Assembly (NCBI RefSeq): GCF_001556865.1 | Contig: NZ_LSJY01000169.1 | Location: forward strand, 62,001 to 126,000 | From: Sphingobium sp. CCH11-B1 | Lineage (GTDB): Bacteria > Pseudomonadota > Alphaproteobacteria > Sphingomonadales > Sphingomonadaceae | Direction: 5' to 3' | DNA: 64,000 nucleotides | Shown: positions 15,501-30,500 of the stretch, in pieces | Numbering within the stretch: the first letter of the stretch is position 1 | How the letters are laid out: each line of letters starts with the position of its first letter | The notes under the pieces: generated by a model | Seen by the model: only the letters and a program-made list of their open reading frames with translations | Told to the model about the DNA's origin: nothing | The model's database searches: none | Program-made: the position numbers and the translations under genes

Positions 15501-18500
15501 GGTTCCAGACCGTGCCATTGGCGAAACGGATGGTGAAGAGGTTGAACGAAGCGAGCGCCCCTGTCAGGACGATCTGGTCCTTCCCGCCAACGAAATTGAT
15601 GACGAGGTCGAGATTGTCGGGACCGCCGCGCGCAGTATTCGCGATATCGGCGGGGGTGAGGTCCTCGAGACGCAGGACGTCGGTATCAAAGCTGAATCCT
15701 TCGATCCGGTCTACCCCGTCGCCCGAGCGATAGACGAAGGTGTCAGCACCGCTGCCACCACTAATGATGTCGTTACCACGGCCGCCGGCCAGAGTATCGT
15801 TGCCCGATGTACCAGCGATGACGTCATCGCCATCGCTCTGTTGCGAGGCGAGAGCCGCGGCGCGAATGGCATTCAGATCGATGACGACGTTGCTGTCGGT
15901 GAGCAATACCCGCTCAATGCCCTGGAAGCCAGCGAGGCCGCCACGGATGACGATCTCATCGCCCGCCTGTGGCAGGCGGACGACGATGTCGTCGCTTTGC
16001 GGGGAGAGGCGCGCGAAGCTGAGGTCGCCGAAATCATAGCCCGAGATTTCGAGTACATCATAGACGGTTTCGGCCGCATCGAGGATTGTGTCGCGACCGT
16101 CGCCGCGCGCATAACGGTATGTATCGTCACCGCCATTGCCGATCAGCAGGTTGTTGCCCGGACCGCTGACGAGGATGTTCGCATCGGCGTCGCCGGTCTT
16201 GATGGTCGTGCTGGCGGTTGTAGCCATTTCGAGGAGAGTCTGGTCACTCCAAACCGTGCCGTCAGCGAAGCGAATGGCTTCGACCTTGTTGGTCATTGCG
16301 CCCTGGATCGTGATGCGATCGTTGGTTTCGCGGATCTTGAGGATAAGGTTCGCGCCGTCGGCGCTTTGCTCGACAATGATATCGCTTGGTGCAATGCCGG
16401 CGTCGAACTGGATCGTGTCCATGCCGCCGGATTCCATGATGAGATCCTGCCCATCGCCGCGTCCGAAGCGATAGATGTCGTCGCCCAGACCACCGACGAG
16501 CCTGTCGGCGCCTGCGCCGCCGCGCAGTGTATCACTCCCTGCGCCCGCGTAGATCTCGTCATTGCCGAGCCCGCCTGCAAGATCGTCGGCATAGTCCGAT
16601 CCATAGAGGATATCGTCGCCAGCCGTGGGATCGGTCGCCATCGCCAGCAGCGTGGAGGCTGTCCAGACGGTACCGTTGGCAAACTCGACCGACTGGATTG
16701 CCATGGCGAGCGATGCTGCTTGACCGAGGTTGATCCGGTCGCCGGTGCCGGCGATGGCCAGCATGACCGTGGAGGCCCCGCGAACCAACTGGACATCCTC
16801 CGGCGCGATGTCGGCCCCGAACAGGAGACGGTTGACGCCGCCGCTATCGGAGATGCGATCCTGCCCATCGCCGCGATGGAAAAGGTAGACGTCGTCACCA
16901 AGACCACCGTTGAGGACGTCGTCCCCGCGGCCGCCCGCCAGCGTGTCGTTGCCGCTCGTGCCGGTAAGGGTGTCGTTGCCGCCCTGACCATCGATCGTCG
17001 TGATGCCGCCGACAAGGGTGACACTATCGTCACCTGCGGTCGTGACCACCGACCGGGCAAGGACATCGCTCCAGTTCCACGTCGTTCCATCAGCAAAAGC
17101 GACCTGCTCGATTTTGCTGGCGTTGCCTGAACCCAGCGCCTGGTTAAGCTTGATCCGGCCGCCGCCGTCGCTGACGCGCAATTCGAGATCGGTCCCGATC
17201 TGCACGACACTGACATCTGCGGGATCGATACCGTCGACAAACTCGATCCGGTCGTTGCCGCCGGCATCGCTTATGGTATCGCGGCCATCGCCGCGGGTGA
17301 AACGATAGAGGTCGTTGCCACTGCCGCCGGTGAGATTGTCATCGCCCCGACCGCCTTCGAAGACGTCGTCATCGGAGAGGGACAGGGTTTCCGTGCCGCC
17401 GAAGATCACATCGTCGCCGGTGCCGCCAGCAACGACATCGCTTCCCGCGCCGCCTGCCAGACGATCGTTGCCGTCCTGACCGGAAACCCAGTCATCGCCA
17501 TTGCCCGCATCGACGATGTCGTTGCCCGTGCCCCCGGCGAGCTTGTCGTTGCCGTCATAGCCGTAGATCGTGTCATCGCCGCCAAAGCCGTAGATGCGAT
17601 CGTCAGATGGGCTGCCGGCAAGGACATGACCATCGTCGGTGTCGTCGAGGTCGACGGCGCCATCGAGCGGGAAGGCATAGCCGTCGAAATTTTCGAGCGT
17701 CAGGCTGCCCGCGCTGACACCCTGCAGGCGCAGGATCGAGCGCGGCGTGGAGCCGCTCTCAGTGGTTTGAATGATTGTGTCGGCGCCATCCTGCTTCACA
17801 ACAAGGAGACCGAGCTGGAAGGGGTTACCCGAATAGTAGTTGAGGAATTTGATGACGTCGCCCGTCGGACCGCCCTCGAAGTCGGTGATGACGTCTTCGC
17901 CTGAACCCATGCCGTAGCGGTTGATGTAGCGATAGGTGTCGCGGCCGCTGCCGCCCGTCATGACATCGATGGCATCGTCCGACGAGACATCCTCGAAGAA
18001 GTCCGCGCCATCCCCGCCGATGAGCGTGTCGGCGCCCTGGCCGCCTTCGAGCGAATCCGAGCCGAGGCCACCTTCGAGAATGTCGTTGCCGTCACCCCCG
18101 CGCAGGGTGTCGTCATTGCGGATGAAGGTCGAGATATTCGACCCGCGAACCTGCAGGTACCAGACCCCAGGAGCACCGAGGTTGCCATCTGTTGTGTCGA
18201 GTGTAACCAGGCCGCCTGCGGGCATGGGCAGGGTGCGCGTTTGCTGCGATGTGTAGAGACCAGGATAGCTGCTGCCACCCCAGGTGAGTTGCTCGTAGCG
18301 ATAGGCGACATCGAAATCACCATTGCCCAGGACCTTGATCTGCGCCTGGAAGGCGTTGGGCGTGGTGCTGTTGCCATAGGCGCCGACATCATCCCAAGTG
18401 ACCGTAATCGTGCCGCTGGCGGCGTCAAAATCGACCCAAACCTGGTTGCTGCCGGTCGAATTGCCTCCTTCGCTGGGGGCGAGCTCGCCTGCGCGCGTGT

Positions 18501-21500
18501 CGGCGTCCTGCGGCCAGACCAGAATGCTCATCGAGCCGATCGTGAGCGTGCCATTCGTCGAGATCTGGATCGCGGAGACCGCGGTGCCCTCGACGCTGAC
18601 CGTGCCTCCATTGAAGCCCACTGGTATGCCGATCGTCTCGGATCCGTCGTCGCTGCGCGCGAGCACCGTTTCGCCAAAGCCACGCAGGCCTCCCAGCGTA
18701 TTGACGAGGGCGTTAGAGGCTGGTCCGAAGGCTGCGAGGCCCTGTGCGATAAAGGGATCGCTTCCACCGTTGTCACCGATGATGTGGTCGTTGCCGCCAC
18801 CGCCGGTCAGGAAATCGGCACCAAAGCCGCCGTCAATCAGGTCATTACCAAGGCTGCCTGTCAGCACGTCGTTGCCGTCTGTGCCGGTGAGCGTCCGATC
18901 CTCGGAGGAGGCGAACGTCATGCCGCCGAAGTTGGCGGTCGTGAGGTCACCCATATTGACGTTTTGGAGCACCAGCGCGGTACCGAAGACATAGCTACCG
19001 TCGCTATTCGTAGACAGAATGCTCTGAACGAGAACGTCGGACCCTTCCTGTTTGAGAAGAACGGATTCCTGCTCCAGCCCGCCGATGGCGGCCCAGTAGG
19101 GAACTTCGACGAAGTCGCCGTTCGCGCCAGCCTCGAAATCGGTCACGATGTCAGCGCCGGCGATTGTTGCGCTGCTTTCAGAGAGGACGAATGTGTCGCG
19201 GCCCGCACCGCCGGTCAGCACATCCGACCCGGCGCCGCCATCCAGACGATCTTCACCCAGGCCGCCTTCGAGGGTGTCGTTTCCGTTGCCGCCGTAAAGG
19301 TCATCAGCGTCGCGTGCGATGCCGGTGATGAGCTGGGTGCCACGGATTTGTACTGCCCATACCCCGGGCTCACCGGTGTTGCCGAGCGCGGTGTCGAGGC
19401 CGGCGGCTCCCTCAGACGGCAGTGGGAGGTAGAAGATTTCCCCCGATGGTGTCCAAATATAAGGCACCCGGGAATCTGTCCAGCGCAGGTCTTCGTAACG
19501 ATAGATAATGTCGAACTGATCGTCGCCAAGAATTTTTATCTGGACCTGGAAGGCGTTTGGCGTGGTGCCATAATAATAGCGGCCGACATCATCCCAGGTG
19601 ACGGTGATGGTGTTGGTTGCAGCGTTAAAGTCCCACCAAACCTGATTGCTGCCTGCAGAGTTGCCCCCGTCGCCCGGTGACACAGCGCCGGCACGCGTAT
19701 CGATGTCCTGTGGCCAGATATTGAAGGAGAAGCTGCCCAGCGAAACTCTGCCATCGGCCACCTCGATTTCGCCAATCGCCGACCCGTCGACGGAAATTGA
19801 GCCGCCGTTGAAGTCTTCAGGGATGGCGACGTAGGAATAAGTATTATCCGCGCGCGCCATGGCCTGTTCGCCAAAGCCGAGCGGACCGCCGAGCGTGTTG
19901 ATGAGTGCGCTGGAGAGTGTCCCGAAATAGCTGCCAAGATCGGGCAGGTCGGTCTGCGGGAGCCCGGGATCGCCGATCAGATGGTCATCGCCGTCGTAGC
20001 CGTAGATTGTGTCCGGGCCATAGCCGCCATCGATGAGATCGTTCCCCCGCCCGCCGTTGAGGCGGTCGCCGACCGAGGTGCCCGTGAGCACAACATCATC
20101 GGTGCGATAGATAAGAGCGCCGTTGAAATTCGCGGCGACCAGATCATTCGCGTTGACGTTCTCGAGGGTCAGAATGGTGGTGCTGATGTAGGTGCCGCTA
20201 AATTCGTCATAGCGTTCGGCCGTGACGATCGTGTTGGCGCCGTCCTGTCGAACAAGTGCCCCATATATGTTGTAGGAGATGTTAAAGGCGGACGAATAAT
20301 CCAGCTCAATGACGTCGCCCTGCGCGCCGACCATGAAGTCCGTGATGATGTCGCCCTCGCCGGCGCCTGCCGCAGCGCCGATGTCGAACGCACTCAAGCC
20401 AACTTCGCCGCCGCCGCCGGAGCCGACGCCGCCATAGCCGATGACGAAGCGGTCGCGGCCAGCGCCACCCGTGATCCGGTTGGACTGGGTGCCGTAGGAG
20501 AGATTCCAGAAGATGTCGTCGCCGGCGCCACCATCCATCTCGTTAGCGCCGACGCTGTCCTCGAACAGGTCGTCGCCATCCCCGCCCAGGAGGATATCGT
20601 TGCCACCGCCGCCGTAGATTTCGTCGTTACCGTCGAGCCCGGAGATATGGTCGTTGCCGAGGCCGCCTTCGAGGAGATTGTCGCTCTCGTCGCCGACGAT
20701 AACCTGGTTCTCGACCAGTTCGAAGTCATTGCCGTCGAAGTTCGCGAGCGTGAGATCAGCGGCGTCGATACCCTGGAGGCGGACCAGCGCGCGGGTGTAG
20801 CGGACCGAGCCATCGTCCAAGACGGCAAGTGACACAACCGCATCGTCGCCGTCCTGGGTGACGATGATCGAGCCGATGCCGGGGAGGTCGAAGTCCATGA
20901 GAATGCCGAGGATGTCGCCCTCGTCGCCGGCCGTGAAGTCGGTGATGAGATCGACACCGGTGGCTCCCGGCGCCTGCGAGGCGAGAATTTCGTAATAGTC
21001 GCGACCCTGACCGCCCGTCAGCGTGTCGCTTCCGTTGCCGGTGCCGACATCCAGGAATGTGTCGTCGCCCTCGCCGCCGTCGATCACGTCATTGCCGCCC
21101 GGTCCACCCGAGAGGATATCGCCGCCACCGAAGCCCTGGATGGTGTCGTCGAGAACGCCGCCCACGAGTTCGTCGTCGCCTTCGGTGCCGGTCAGGTCGA
21201 GGGGCTGGGCGAGGATCGTGGGCCGGTTATCGAGCTCGGTGAAATTGTCGAGCGTCAGGAGGCTGCCATCGACATCGGCGAGACGCAGGAGCTCGACGAG
21301 GGCCGAACTGTCGGTCCGGAAGAAAATGACGACATCTGCGCCCTGCTGGGCGAAGAGGATGCGTTGGAAATCGATCACCTCGAAATAGCCCGACCAGTTG
21401 CGGCTCGGCCGGAAGGTGATGACGTCGCCGCCCGCGCCGGCGGTGAAGTCGGTAATTGTCGAGATGCCAGCACTCCCCTGGACGGGACCATCGAGCGCAG

Positions 21501-24500
21501 GAACCCGAACGAGGTAGGTGTCGCTGCCACTGCCACCTATGGCGACTGCTACGGCATCGGGCTGTGACAGGTCGAAGACGTCGTCTCCGGCGCCGCCGTC
21601 GAGAATATTCTGACCTTCCGCATCAAGGAAGGTGTCGTTCCCGTCGCCGCCAACGAGGGTATCGTTGCCGTAGCCACCGTCGAGGATATCGTCCGTGGCG
21701 CCGCCGGTTAGAAGGTCGGCTTCGCCGGTTCCGTTGAGGCTGTCGCCGGTGAACAGAATCTCCGCGCGGTCGTCGAATTGCTGGAAATTGTCGCGAGTAA
21801 GGAGCGTGCCATCTACACCCTCGAGCCTGGCCAGCTCAAGAATGGCTGGAGCATCGGCGCGGTCCGGCTTGAAAAGGACGAGGACATCGTCGCCGTCCTG
21901 TACGAGGAGTACGCGCTCCCATGGGTAGAGGGCGTCGCCGCCCTCCACTGCACCGGCGCCGAACCCGAGCAAATCGCCGCCTTCGCCCGGCGTGAAGTCG
22001 GTGATGATGGACGCTTCGCCGGCGAACAAGGTCTCATTCTCGGAGGGCAGGAAGATGATGAAGGTGTCGCGGCCGCTGCCCCCTTCGATCGTGTTGCGAG
22101 TGTCCCAGGAGCGGCTGACGTAGAAAACATCGTCGCCGGCGCCGCCGGACATCGTGTTGGTGCCCTGAAGGTCCCAGAAACTATCGTTCCCGTCGCCACC
22201 GATCAGGATATCATCGCCGCCGTCGCCTGACAGATAGTCGTCACCCGCGCCGCCCTCGAGGATGTCATTGCCATCACCGCCAGAGAGGCTGTCGTCCTGG
22301 CTCGGGGGAAGACCGATGATCTCGGTGCCCCTGATCTGGAACGACCAGACGCCATCATCGCCCAGGTTGCCGGCGGTTGTGTCGAGGGCCAGATTAGCCC
22401 CGGAAAGGACGCGGATGTCGAGGTAACGGTCGCTGGTGCCGAGGCCAGGCACATAGTCCTGGGCCCAGTCGATGGATTCGTAGCGATAGGTGACGTCGAG
22501 TGAGCCGTCTCCGAGCAGCTTGATCTGGAGCTGGAAGGCATTGGGCACCGTTCCCGATGGAGAGGCGCCTACATCATCCCATGTAATGGTGATGGTCTGG
22601 CTTGCCGCGTCAAAGTCGTACCAGACCCGGTTTGTGCCTTGCGATGTGCCACCCGTGCTCGGCGTGAGGGCGCCGCCGCCATTGTCCACGTCCCAGGGCA
22701 GGACGTCGAACCAGTTGGACCCGAGCGCGGCGTAGCCGTTGATACCGACGGTTATGCTGGTGACGCTTTCGCCGTTGATCATGAGTTCGCCGCCGAGCGC
22801 GTCGAGGAGCGCGGCAGGTAGATCGATGACAAGTTCATCATCATTCCCGGCCGCCAGAGCCTCCTCGCCAAATCCCGCGGTTCCACCCAGGCCATTGAGC
22901 AGCGCGTTAGTCTGAACGCCGAAATAGCTTTGCAGCTCGGCCTGGACGGCGATCCAGCCGCTTGCACCCAGATCAGCGGGCGCATCGCCGACCAGATGGT
23001 CGTCGCCATCGCCACCCGATAGAGAGTCAGCCCCGGCTTTGCCGAGGATTTCGTCGTCTCCGGCCGTGCCTGTCAGATTGTCGCTGCCATCTGTTCCGAC
23101 GATCGTATCGCCCGACGTCCCGCCGGGTTCCTCTCCACCAGGCTCCTCGCCACCGGGCTCTTCGCCGCCGCCGCCGGGTTCCTCGGTGCCGCCGTCGAAG
23201 ATGACCGAACCGAAGGGACTGGTGTCGCGCTCGGGATAAAGGATCGCCTGTGCTGCGGCCTCGGAAACGATGTGACTTCGAAGGGTCGTATAATCCCAGA
23301 GCGTTCCGTCAGCGAATTGGATCTGATCGATATCTTCGCCGTAGATGCTGCCGCCGCCTTTGATTGTGACACGATCATCCTCACTACCGCGCAGGCGGAT
23401 GACAAGATCGTCGCCCTTGACAGTGAGGGCTATGTCAGCGGCGGTGATGCCGGCGCCGAACCGCAGAGTGTCGACTGAGTTCCACGGGTTGGGGACCTCG
23501 ATGGTGTCGCGGCCATCGCCGCGATCAAAGACGAAGGTCGCGTCACCATTGCCGGTGATGAGCGTGTCGTCGCCCTTGCCGCCGCTGATGGTCAGCGTGC
23601 GTTCGAACCAGACACCGAATTCAATGCGATCATTGCCCTCGGTGCCTTGGGTTGCACGAGCGAAAATCTCGGCCGCATCCCAGATAGTGCCATCCGCGAA
23701 AACAAACTGCTCGATCACGTTGTCGACGCGATCGATATAGTTGTTCTCGTTGTTGCCCATCCCCTCGATGGTCAGGCGATCGGAAGATCCAGCGATGGTG
23801 AGACGGATCGCGCCGTTCTCGACGCCCAGGAAAATGATGTCGTCGGGGGTGATGCCGGGGCCAAAGCGCAGCGTGTCGATACCGCCATCATTGTCGACGT
23901 TCGCATCGAGAATGCGATCCTGTCCGTCCCCGCGCCCGAAATAATAGGTGTCGCTGCCGCGGTTGCCCTCGAGACGGTCATCGCCTCTGCCGCCGGTCAG
24001 GATGTCGTTGCCGTTGCCGGTTTCGATATAGTCGTTGCCGTCACCGCCATAGATGTCCGAGCCGTTATTGGCAGCATCGGCCGGGACGATGATATGGTCG
24101 TCGCCATCGGTGCCCGGGATGGACGCTGCAAGCGTCGAAAGCTTTACGCTCGTCCCGTCGGCGAATTTGATCGACGCGATGATCCCGTCAACGCGTCCGA
24201 TTGGATCGACTAGAGTGAGGCGATCGTCGCTGCCAGCGATCAGCAATATGATGTTGCCGGAAGCGTCGCGGCGCGCGGTGATGTCGCCAAGAGTAATACC
24301 CGAGCCGAACTCGATGACCGCGAGGCCATCCCAACCTGTAGTGCTCTGGATGCGGTCCTGGCCGTCGCCGCGGCTGAAGCGGATGACGTCAGCGCCGCCG
24401 TTGCCGGCGATGATGTCGTTGCCCTTGCCGCCCGTAAAGACTTCGCCAGCGCTCAGGTTGGTACCGACCAGATTATCATCATTGTCGGTGCCCTGGCCGC

Positions 24501-27500
24501 GCCAGAGAGCTTCGAGCTGGGCCAGTGTAAAGCTCGCCCCGTCGTCGAAGATAATGCGGTCGATCGTATAGTTGGTCGAAGACGCGTGGCGTAGGGTAAT
24601 GCGATCGGTACCGTCACCGAACGAAATCTCGGTCTCGCGGAAATCGGGCGTGAAGGTGACCCGCATGTCGGCGGCGGCATAGCCCTTGATCCGCAAAACA
24701 TCGTCCGAGCCGTTGCTGTCCTCGATGACGTCGGCACCGTCGCCGCGCGTGAAGATATAGGTGTCGTTCCCTCCGCCACCGGCGAGATAGTCGGCACCAT
24801 GGCCGCCGTTGAGCGTTTCGGCCCGGTTCGAGCCAAGAATTACGTCGTCGCCGCTGCTCGCCTGATCGGTGACCAGGCGCTGCACGATTGCAGCGCCATC
24901 GAGCAACTGACCGTCCGCGAAGAGGAGCGAGGGCAGGGCGCCACCCCCCATACCATCGACGAGAATGACCTGGTCGCCGGTGGAGAACAGGATAGCAATG
25001 TCGTTGCTACCTTGTGCAAGCGGACGGATAAGTGCGTCGGCCGCACCATAATCGGCAAAGTTGATGGTGGCTGCGTTGACGCCCGCAGGCATTTCTATCC
25101 GGTCGACGCCGTCTCCAGCGTTGATCGTGACTGTGCCCCCATTTGCCAGCAGCACGCGGTCATTGCCGCGCCCGGGTTCAACGGCATCGGTGACATCGAG
25201 CTCGCGCAGGTCGATAATATCCTGACCGCTGGAGTCGCTGCCAGCCAGAATCAAGCTGCGCACTTGCGTGAGCGTAAGCGTCTCGCCGTCGGCAAAGACG
25301 AAGGATTCGACGGGGGCGTTCTTATAGCCGCCCAGGATCACGAGACGATCGGTATCGGTTGCCAGCGAGATGAGCAGATCGCCATTGACGTTGCTGAACG
25401 TCACTTCGTTTCTGGTCACACCGGGGCCGAAGACGATCTGGTCGATGCCGCCCGTGTCGGTGACGGCGTCATATCCATCGCCGATGCCGAACTTATAGAT
25501 GTCGTTGCCGGTGCCACCGGCGAGCAGGTCAGAGCCTGCGCCTCCGGACATCACGTCGGCCCGACCGTCGAAGCCAACGATGCTGTCATCACCTGCGCCG
25601 CCGGTGAGCATGCGCTCGATGATGGCGTCGCGGGTCAGTACGGCGCCGTCCGCGAAATGATATTCCTCGATGCTGGTGGTACCCAGGCCACCGACGATCC
25701 GCAGGACGTCGGCGCCATTGCCCAGATCGATGATCATGTCGCTGCCGTCGCGCGTGACGATCAGGTCTTCCAGATGTACCGAGGCGCCAAAGACGATACG
25801 GTCGATCGCGCCGGGCCGATCCTGCTTTTCGACGATCGTGTCGAAATCATAGCCTGCGGTGAAGGCGTAGGTGTCGCCGGCGTTGCCGCCTTTCAGCGTA
25901 TCGTCGCCCTGGCGACCGTCGAGCGTGTTGGGAACGTCGATAAGGAGGTCGCTGACCTCGATGATATTGTCTCCGCGATTGCCGCCCTCGATCTGCAGTT
26001 CCTGCTCGATATCGCCCGCGCTGAGTACGGTGCCGTCGTCGAAGCGGAAGATTTCAATGGTGTCATCGATGCTGCGGAACTGGTTGCGGATGCGCAGGGA
26101 ACTATCAGGGCGACCGGTGATGGTGATAAGGAGATCATCGCCCGACTTGGTGAAGACGACGTTCCGGTCCGTCTGATAACGGATGTCGGCGGCGAACTCG
26201 ACGGTGTCGTCGACCGGAACGGATATGCCGTCGCGATCGCTCCAGTGCGCGCGGGTGCGGCGGTCTACGATGACGTCGTTGCCGTAGCCTACATCGAAAA
26301 TATATGTGTCGCCGCCGTCGGCACCGATCAGTTCGTCGTCGCCGCCCCGACCATCGATGATTTCGCCGAAGTCCGAACCAGTGAGGGTATCTGCGCCGCT
26401 TGTCGCGCCGCCGGTGAAGCGGTCGAGCGCAATGTCCTCCGGGTTGAGATCAGTGAAAGAAACCAGGCGATCGCCAAAGACGAACAGTTCGACCGCTGCG
26501 TGCTGAAGGCCCTCGCGGATATACTGGCCTTCGACGATCAGCCGCTCGCCGGTTGCTTTGATCGTGAAGACAAGGTCGAGCGCCGTACGCGTGATGGCGA
26601 CGTCGGAGAAATTGAGGTTTGCGAAGATGAGCCGGTCCGCACCTTCCTCATCGAAGATCGTGTCATTGCCGCTCCCTTGAGCGAAATAATAAATATCGTT
26701 ACCCGACAGGCCTTCCAGGCGATCGTTGCCGGCGCCAACGTAGAAGATGTCGGCAATGCCCTCGAACCCGTATATGATATCGTTTCCGCCAGTCTGGCCG
26801 ACGTCCACGAAATGCTGGAGGAGTTGAAGGTAGCTCCACTCGGTCCCGTCCGCGAACGCGATTGTCTCGAGCGCATTCACATAACCGAGGAAGATGATTT
26901 CCTCGAGGAAATCGACCATGGTCACCTGATCATCGGTGCCGGAAACGCGCAATGTCAGCGTGTCGCTCTTGCCGGTGCGCAGATAATCGAGGTCGGTCCA
27001 GCGAATGTCGTCGACGAACTTCAGGACGTCCTTCGACGGCGGATCGAACAGGCCATATTTAGGGCCGTTATCCTCGATGACGTCATGACCATAGTTGCGG
27101 CCGAAAATATATGTGTCGTCGCCGCGGCCGCCCTGGAGATAATCATCGCCAGCCCCGCCGTCGAGTGTGTTGTCGTTGAGGAAGCCGTAGATCGCGTCAT
27201 CGCCTGCGGTCTTCGCGTTTGCGAGGACCCGCTCGGCAACCTGGGTGAATTCAAGGCTCGTGCCGTCGTCAAAAATGAAGCGTTCGACCTGGTTGGGTGA
27301 CACATAGTCGAGCCCGTCGCTGCTGCCGAACACCTCGGAAAACAAGCCTAGGCCAAGCGACAACCCACCGAAATAATCCTCGATCTCGATCGTGTCGCTG
27401 GTCGGGTTGCCCTGCTTGTCGAGCAGAGTGATATGCAGCGTCGTATCCGTGCCGCTGCGCGTCAGCCGCAGATCGCTGGCACTGATATCGCCGGTGAATT

Positions 27501-30500
27501 TGAGGAAGTCGATGCCTGCCTTGATCGGGCCGAACGAGAAACCACCGCGTTCGCTGATGACATCCTGGCCGTCGCCGCGCGCGAAGATGTAGATGTCGCC
27601 GCCCAGGCCACCGGTGAGAACGTCATTGCCCTTGCCGCCCCAGAGCACGTCGCCCGAGCCGGAACCCGCGTAGACGTCGCCTGTATCGCGGGGATCGGCT
27701 ACTTCCACGGCCATGCGGAAGCGATCCCAGATGACACCGTCGGAGAAGACGATCTGCTCGACGCCGGACTGGAACTGCTTACCGTTGGACAGATAGGGAT
27801 TGAGTTCGCCCAGGAACTGATCGGTCAACCGAACGAAATTCGTCTGCCCGCGGATTTGAAGGATAAGATCTTCGCCATCCCGAATGGCGATCACATCGCC
27901 GGAATCGAGATCGGTGAAGCGCAGTTCGTCATTTCCGCCCAGATCCTGATCGAAGATGACGTCATCGCCGCTATTCTTGCCAACGAAGTAATAATCCGAG
28001 CTCATGCCGCCACGCAGCGTCTGGTCGCCGGTGGTCATGTAGAAATAGTCGGTGCCGTTCGTGCCTTCGACGAGCGTGTCGCCGCTCGCGTGGGTGATGA
28101 TGCGGGTCTCATCGACCGAGAGCGCATGGGCGACGCCGCGGATATCAAGGTCCACGCCCACATTCTCGTACGCCTGGATCAGCATCTGCATGATGTAGGC
28201 CTGATCGACGCCCACCTTCGCCTCAAGGACGCCGCCGGTGTCATCCGGCGCAAAGTCCGGATAGATCTGCCAGAGGATCTCGTTCCAGTCGGTCAGATAG
28301 TCGAGAACTGCGTCATTTGCGTTTGATGCTGGTGCTGCCGCGAAGATGGCCTCGAACATCGGCGCCATCTGGCGATCGGTGGTCGTGACGAACACATCGC
28401 GCGATGCATCATAGGACAGACCTTGGGCAAAGGGCTTGAGGCCCCCTTGCAGGGCGAGGCGCACCGCCAGACGACGCGACGTGATGACATATTGCTCCAT
28501 CACCGGCTGGAGCATGGCGATCATCGTTTTGACGTCGCTCTGATAGCTGGTCGCCGGTGCGGTCGTCCCATCGGAATAGGTTACCAGGACGGGGTTGCCG
28601 TTGGCGTCCACCTGATTGACGTAACGCCCCGCGCCTTCGACGCCGTTCACGCTGTAGCTGAGTTGACCGGTCACATTATTGTAAGTGGCGGACAGCATTT
28701 CGGGGCGGAAATCGACGCCGCCGAGGCTGGTCGCGAAATGGAACTGCTGCGGTGTCAGCAGCTCCACGCGATAGACGCTGTCGTCGGTCGAACCGACTTC
28801 ATCGAGGGTCTCGAAATCGATCTGGTAGTTACGCAGGTTGAATTCGAACGCGTTGCCCGACTTGGCTTGAAGCTGAAGCGCCCGATCGAGATTGCGCGCC
28901 CAGACATAGAAGCTGCCGTCATTGTCGGTGATCTGGACCGTATAGTCGACGGCGACGCCGTTGATGAAATTGACGCCGATCTTCTCGACAGGAAGGTTTG
29001 CGAGCGGATTGAACTGGATGTCCTCTCGGCGCCATTCGGTCCCGATCGCGTGGGGGAGGGCGAAGATAGCGTCGATGGAAGCGTAGGAGACAGACGGATT
29101 GGATGCGAGCGCCCAGCTTCCGTCGGTCTGCTTGATGCCATAGTCGAGAATGACCGCACGGCCATTCACCTGGCTCATGAGATATGGTGCTTCGTCGCGG
29201 AAGGCGAGGGCGCTCTCACGCGAGGAAGGTGACCAGGCTTGCTCGAGCCTCCAGCCGGAGCCTTGGTCGAGCACTTGTTCCAGCGTCGGGCGTGCGATCG
29301 TCGCACCTTGCGCGTCGAGAACCGGATTCCCAGATTCGAGCGTCCAGTAGCCACCGGTCGCATCCTCGGCATAGACTGCACGGTCGACGAAGGCGCCATC
29401 GCTGCCGAGCTTGACGGCCACCAGCTCCTGGCTGGTTTCGAGCGTCATGCCCCAATCGCCCAAGACATCGCCGACCTTGGCGACAAGGTCCTTCATCTTG
29501 GGCGTGGTCATCGCCGCGGCACGATCCTGCGCCAGTTCAGCAAAGCCTACGTCGTTGGCGGCCGCTACGGCGAGATCGGTGATAGAGCCGAAGCCCTTCG
29601 CATTAAGCTCGGAGCTGGACTGCCAGGGCGCGAGGCCGGCTTCACCGGCAAATTTGGTGTCGACTTCGTTGGCGGTGAACAGCGCTTCGAAGATGTTGCT
29701 GGTCCGGCCGTTGTTGAATGTGACCGTACTGCTTGAAACCAGATGGGCGTTTTGCGGCGTCGTCACGCCAAGAGCGGTCGAAGAGAGGTTGATCGAAATG
29801 ATACCGAGCTGATCAAGAGACTTTAGCTCGCCAGTATCGGTTACGCCGTCGCGATTGCGGTCTTGCCAGACCTGGAGGCTCGACCAGATCAGATCGGAAG
29901 CCGTGATCTTGCCGTCGCCATTGCTGTCATATTGGGACAATTCGGCAAAGCCACCGCCTGCGCGGCTACCGAACATCTCGCCGATACCGTCGATACGGGC
30001 GTTACCATTGCTATCGAGGACAAGGAAACCATCGTCACCCTTGAGCCAACCGGTACGTTCGGCAAACAGGTCGCCATCGACATCGAAATAGGCTTTGCTG
30101 TCGCTGAGACTGGTCGTCTCGATGCCATCGCCGTCGAGGTCGATGATGAGCGGGTCCATTCCGTCGGCCCATTTGAGCGCCTTGGTGAAACGCTGGGTCG
30201 CCGCCACCGTCGATAGGAGCGAGTCTGCAAATACCGAATAATAAAGTGCCGCGCCAATGGCGCCGGGAACGAGATTGAGTAGGGGCAGTAGTGCCTGCAG
30301 CGGATTGACCGCGCGGAACACCATATTGAGGTCGCCCTGGCCAGCCAGCTCGCCTTGCAGCGCGCCGAGGCGTGAACCGACGACGTCGACATTCTCGATC
30401 TTCATCCAGCCTTTGTGGATGCCTTCCGACGAGCCCGCCTCATTGCCCGTGGCGGCCATCATGCCACGGAAGATCTGCTCGAATGCATTCGTCACATACA

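Larger units (their letters stand above)
15110..28090 (-). repeat. RTX array I with interspersed haemolysin-type calcium-binding modules
   Basis: About 13 kb of coding repeats. The nonapeptide GGxGxDxhx (27-base period) alternates with longer modules carrying a conserved 'ADGTxW' end. RTX nonapeptides fold into a calcium-bound beta-roll only outside the cell, which drives type I export. An EEPGG-type Pro/Gly/Glu linker lies at about 23127-23190, and the NIDO-like domains sit in the second half. Confidence 0.85.

Noticed and set aside
12361..27300. Very long open frames on the plus strand opposite the giant gene (for example 12361-15207 and 24799-27300)
   Set aside because: They are antisense shadows produced by the codon bias of repetitive RTX and cadherin coding DNA; their translations look like no protein family and have no ribosome-binding sites.
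1600..28090. Regularly spaced short repeats resembling a CRISPR array or minisatellite
   Set aside because: The 27-base and ~294-base periods are RTX nonapeptides and CADG-type domains within one coding frame; there are no constant repeats with unique spacers and no cas genes.
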